DNA of 64,000 nucleotides, taken from positions 6,608,001 to 6,672,000 of the forward strand of contig NZ_CP076538.1 of NCBI RefSeq assembly GCF_018885265.1. The letters run 5' to 3'. A program made the translations under genes and the position numbers. Shown piece after piece: positions 62,868 to 64,000 of the stretch. The notes under the pieces are model-generated. The model saw only the letters and a list, made by a program, of their open reading frames with translations, was not told the origin of the DNA and did no database searches. Positions within the stretch are counted from its first letter, which is position 1. Every line of letters begins with the position of its first letter. The stretch comes from Amycolatopsis aidingensis. GTDB lineage: Bacteria; Actinomycetota; Actinomycetes; Mycobacteriales; Pseudonocardiaceae.

Positions 62868-64000
62868 GTGCACACCCGCCCCACTCGCTCACTCCGGCTC
62901 CTGCTCGCCACCGTGCTGTCCATGCTGGTGCTGGCGCCCGTGGCGTACGCGCAGCCCGGCACGGCGGCCGCCGCGGACGAGGACTGCCCGAACCGGTTGC
63001 TGCCGCCGCCCCCGGTGGACACCTCGGAGCGGCCGCCGCCCGGCCAGGAGTCCCCCGAGCCGCCGCCGGTCCCTGACCGCGCCGCGGGTGGTGAGCGGAT
63101 GGCCGAATGCGGGCTGGTGCTCCCGCCGGACATCCTGAACCCACCCGCGGGCACCACGGCGCACTCCTGGATGCTGCACGACCTGGACACCGGCGATGTG
63201 CTGGTGGCGAAGAACCCGCACGGGCGCTACCGCCCCGCCTCGCTGATCAAGGTGCTGCTGGCGCTGGTGGTGCTCGATGAGATGGACACCGACGAGCGGA
63301 TCACTCCGACCACAACGGACGCCGAGCAGGAGTGCACCTGCGTCGGCATCAAGGCAGGCAGTTCGTACACCGTGGACGATCTGCTGCACGGGCTGCTGAT
63401 GCGCTCCGGTAACGACGTCGCGCACGCCTTCGCCACCGCACTGGGCGGGGTGCCGGCCGCGGTGGCGAAGATGAACGCGCTCGCCGAGCAGCTCGGCGCC
63501 AGGGACACCCACGCCGCCACACCGTCCGGTTTGGACGGGCCGGGAATGATGAGCTCGGCCTACGACCTGAGCCTGATCTTCAACTACGCCATGCGGCAAC
63601 CCGAGTTCGCCGCGGCGGTCGGCACCAGGACGATCGAGTTCCCCGGCGGGAACGGCGAACCCGCCTTCCCGATCTACAACGACAACCGGCTGCTCAGCGA
63701 CTATCCGGGTTTCCTCGGCGGCAAGACCGGGTTCACCGACGACGCCCGGCATACCTACGTCGGCGCGGCGCAGCGGGACGGCAGGCGGCTGGCGGTGGTG
63801 CTGCTGCGCGGTGAGCAACGCCCGACCCGGTTGTCCGAACAGGCGGCCGAGCTGCTCGACTACGGCTTCCGGGTGGCGGCGACCGGGGCGGAGCCGGTCG
63901 GCCGGATCTTCTACACCGAACCCACCAGCGAGCGGGCCACCCCGGCCCCCGAAGGAGACGAGGAGGCCGGGCTGGCCAGCTCGTCCACGCCGGAGGACCC
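62868..64000 (+). CDS. D-alanyl-D-alanine carboxypeptidase (PBP5/DacB-type), 3' end missing
   Basis: The gene starts at GTG 62868 and is still open at the window edge after 377 codons. A signal peptide (RSLRLLLATVLSMLVLAPVAYA) is followed by a Pro-rich linker, then the S11 peptidase domain: catalytic PASLIKVLLAL (SxxK), RSGNDVAHAF (SxN) and LGGKTGFTDDARHTYV (KTG). It trims the terminal D-Ala of peptidoglycan stem peptides outside the membrane. A C-terminal anchor, if any, lies beyond the window. Confidence 0.94.
   Translation, partial: MHTRPTRSLRLLLATVLSMLVLAPVAYAQPGTAAAADEDCPNRLLPPPPVDTSERPPPGQESPEPPPVPDRAAGGERMAECGLVLPPDILNPPAGTTAHSWMLHDLDTGDVLVAKNPHGRYRPASLIKVLLALVVLDEMDTDERITPTTTDAEQECTCVGIKAGSSYTVDDLLHGLLMRSGNDVAHAFATALGGVPAAVAKMNALAEQLGARDTHAATPSGLDGPGMMSSAYDLSLIFNYAMRQPEFAAAVGTRTIEFPGGNGEPAFPIYNDNRLLSDYPGFLGGKTGFTDDARHTYVGAAQRDGRRLAVVLLRGEQRPTRLSEQAAELLDYGFRVAATGAEPVGRIFYTEPTSERATPAPEGDEEAGLASSSTPED

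Overview
The window is a 64 kb piece of an actinomycete chromosome with very high GC. Several features point to Pseudonocardiaceae (Amycolatopsis, Saccharomonospora or Prauserella type), though the genus cannot be fixed from sequence alone: a DasR-type GntR regulator with a matching operator, an ectABCD cluster, an XRE/DUF5753 + DUF397 pair, AfsR/SARP and PucR-type regulators, DUF3159 and SCO4848-like membrane proteins, and a gene neighbourhood resembling the Streptomyces sdh / nucleoside-salvage region. I saw no tRNA, rRNA, CRISPR array, complete insertion sequence or prophage.

Layout. 1-3733: partial DHA2 drug exporter, dasR-like regulator, and a divergent SIS isomerase / GlcNAc-kinase pair with a dre-like palindrome between them. 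3730-7121: DUF3159 membrane protein, SGNH hydrolase, a 79-bp MITE-like hairpin, and an uncharacterised NTase-fold two-gene module. 7331-13809: AfsR/SARP regulator and the ectA-B-C-D operon, all leftward. 14188-16191: membrane protein, GNAT, HhH-GPD protein. 16499-18600: a lower-GC three-gene cassette (two-TM sensor-like protein, radical SAM enzyme, TadA-like deaminase). 18612-24049: DUF445, epoxide hydrolase with divergent MarR, PucR-type regulator, Abi-alpha-like protein. 24223-28244: broken amidohydrolase, small ORF, XRE/DUF397 pair, LiaF-like protein, secreted serine hydrolase.

28293-31542: deoC with an ALDH16-like split aldehyde dehydrogenase pair. 31556-36783: polyol/sugar ABC transporter (no ATPase gene), zinc dehydrogenase and a divergent SorC-family regulator with repeated palindromic operators. 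36874-41991: Ski2-like helicase, acidic protein, MFS transporter. 42117-51379: adenosine deaminase, coiled-coil protein, and a leftward operon for nucleoside uptake and pyrimidine salvage (BMP lipoprotein, ATPase, two permeases, cdd, deoA). 51776-55253: sdhCDAB. 55308-58439: a second lower-GC cassette (HEPN-like protein, KGGVGR-variant ParA-like ATPase, P-loop ATPase), probably a defence system. 58530-64000: secreted PQQ-type sugar dehydrogenase, secreted subtilase, SCO4848-like membrane protein and a D-Ala-D-Ala carboxypeptidase cut by the window end.

How the genes fit together. Most of the window is conserved catabolism and envelope biology: amino-sugar sensing, osmoprotection by hydroxyectoine, nucleoside import and breakdown to deoxyribose-5-phosphate and acetaldehyde, and respiration. 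Three compact cassettes (5728-7121, 16499-18600, 55308-58439) do not fit these pathways, have overlapping genes, and are the best candidates for undescribed systems; two of them also depart from the local base composition.
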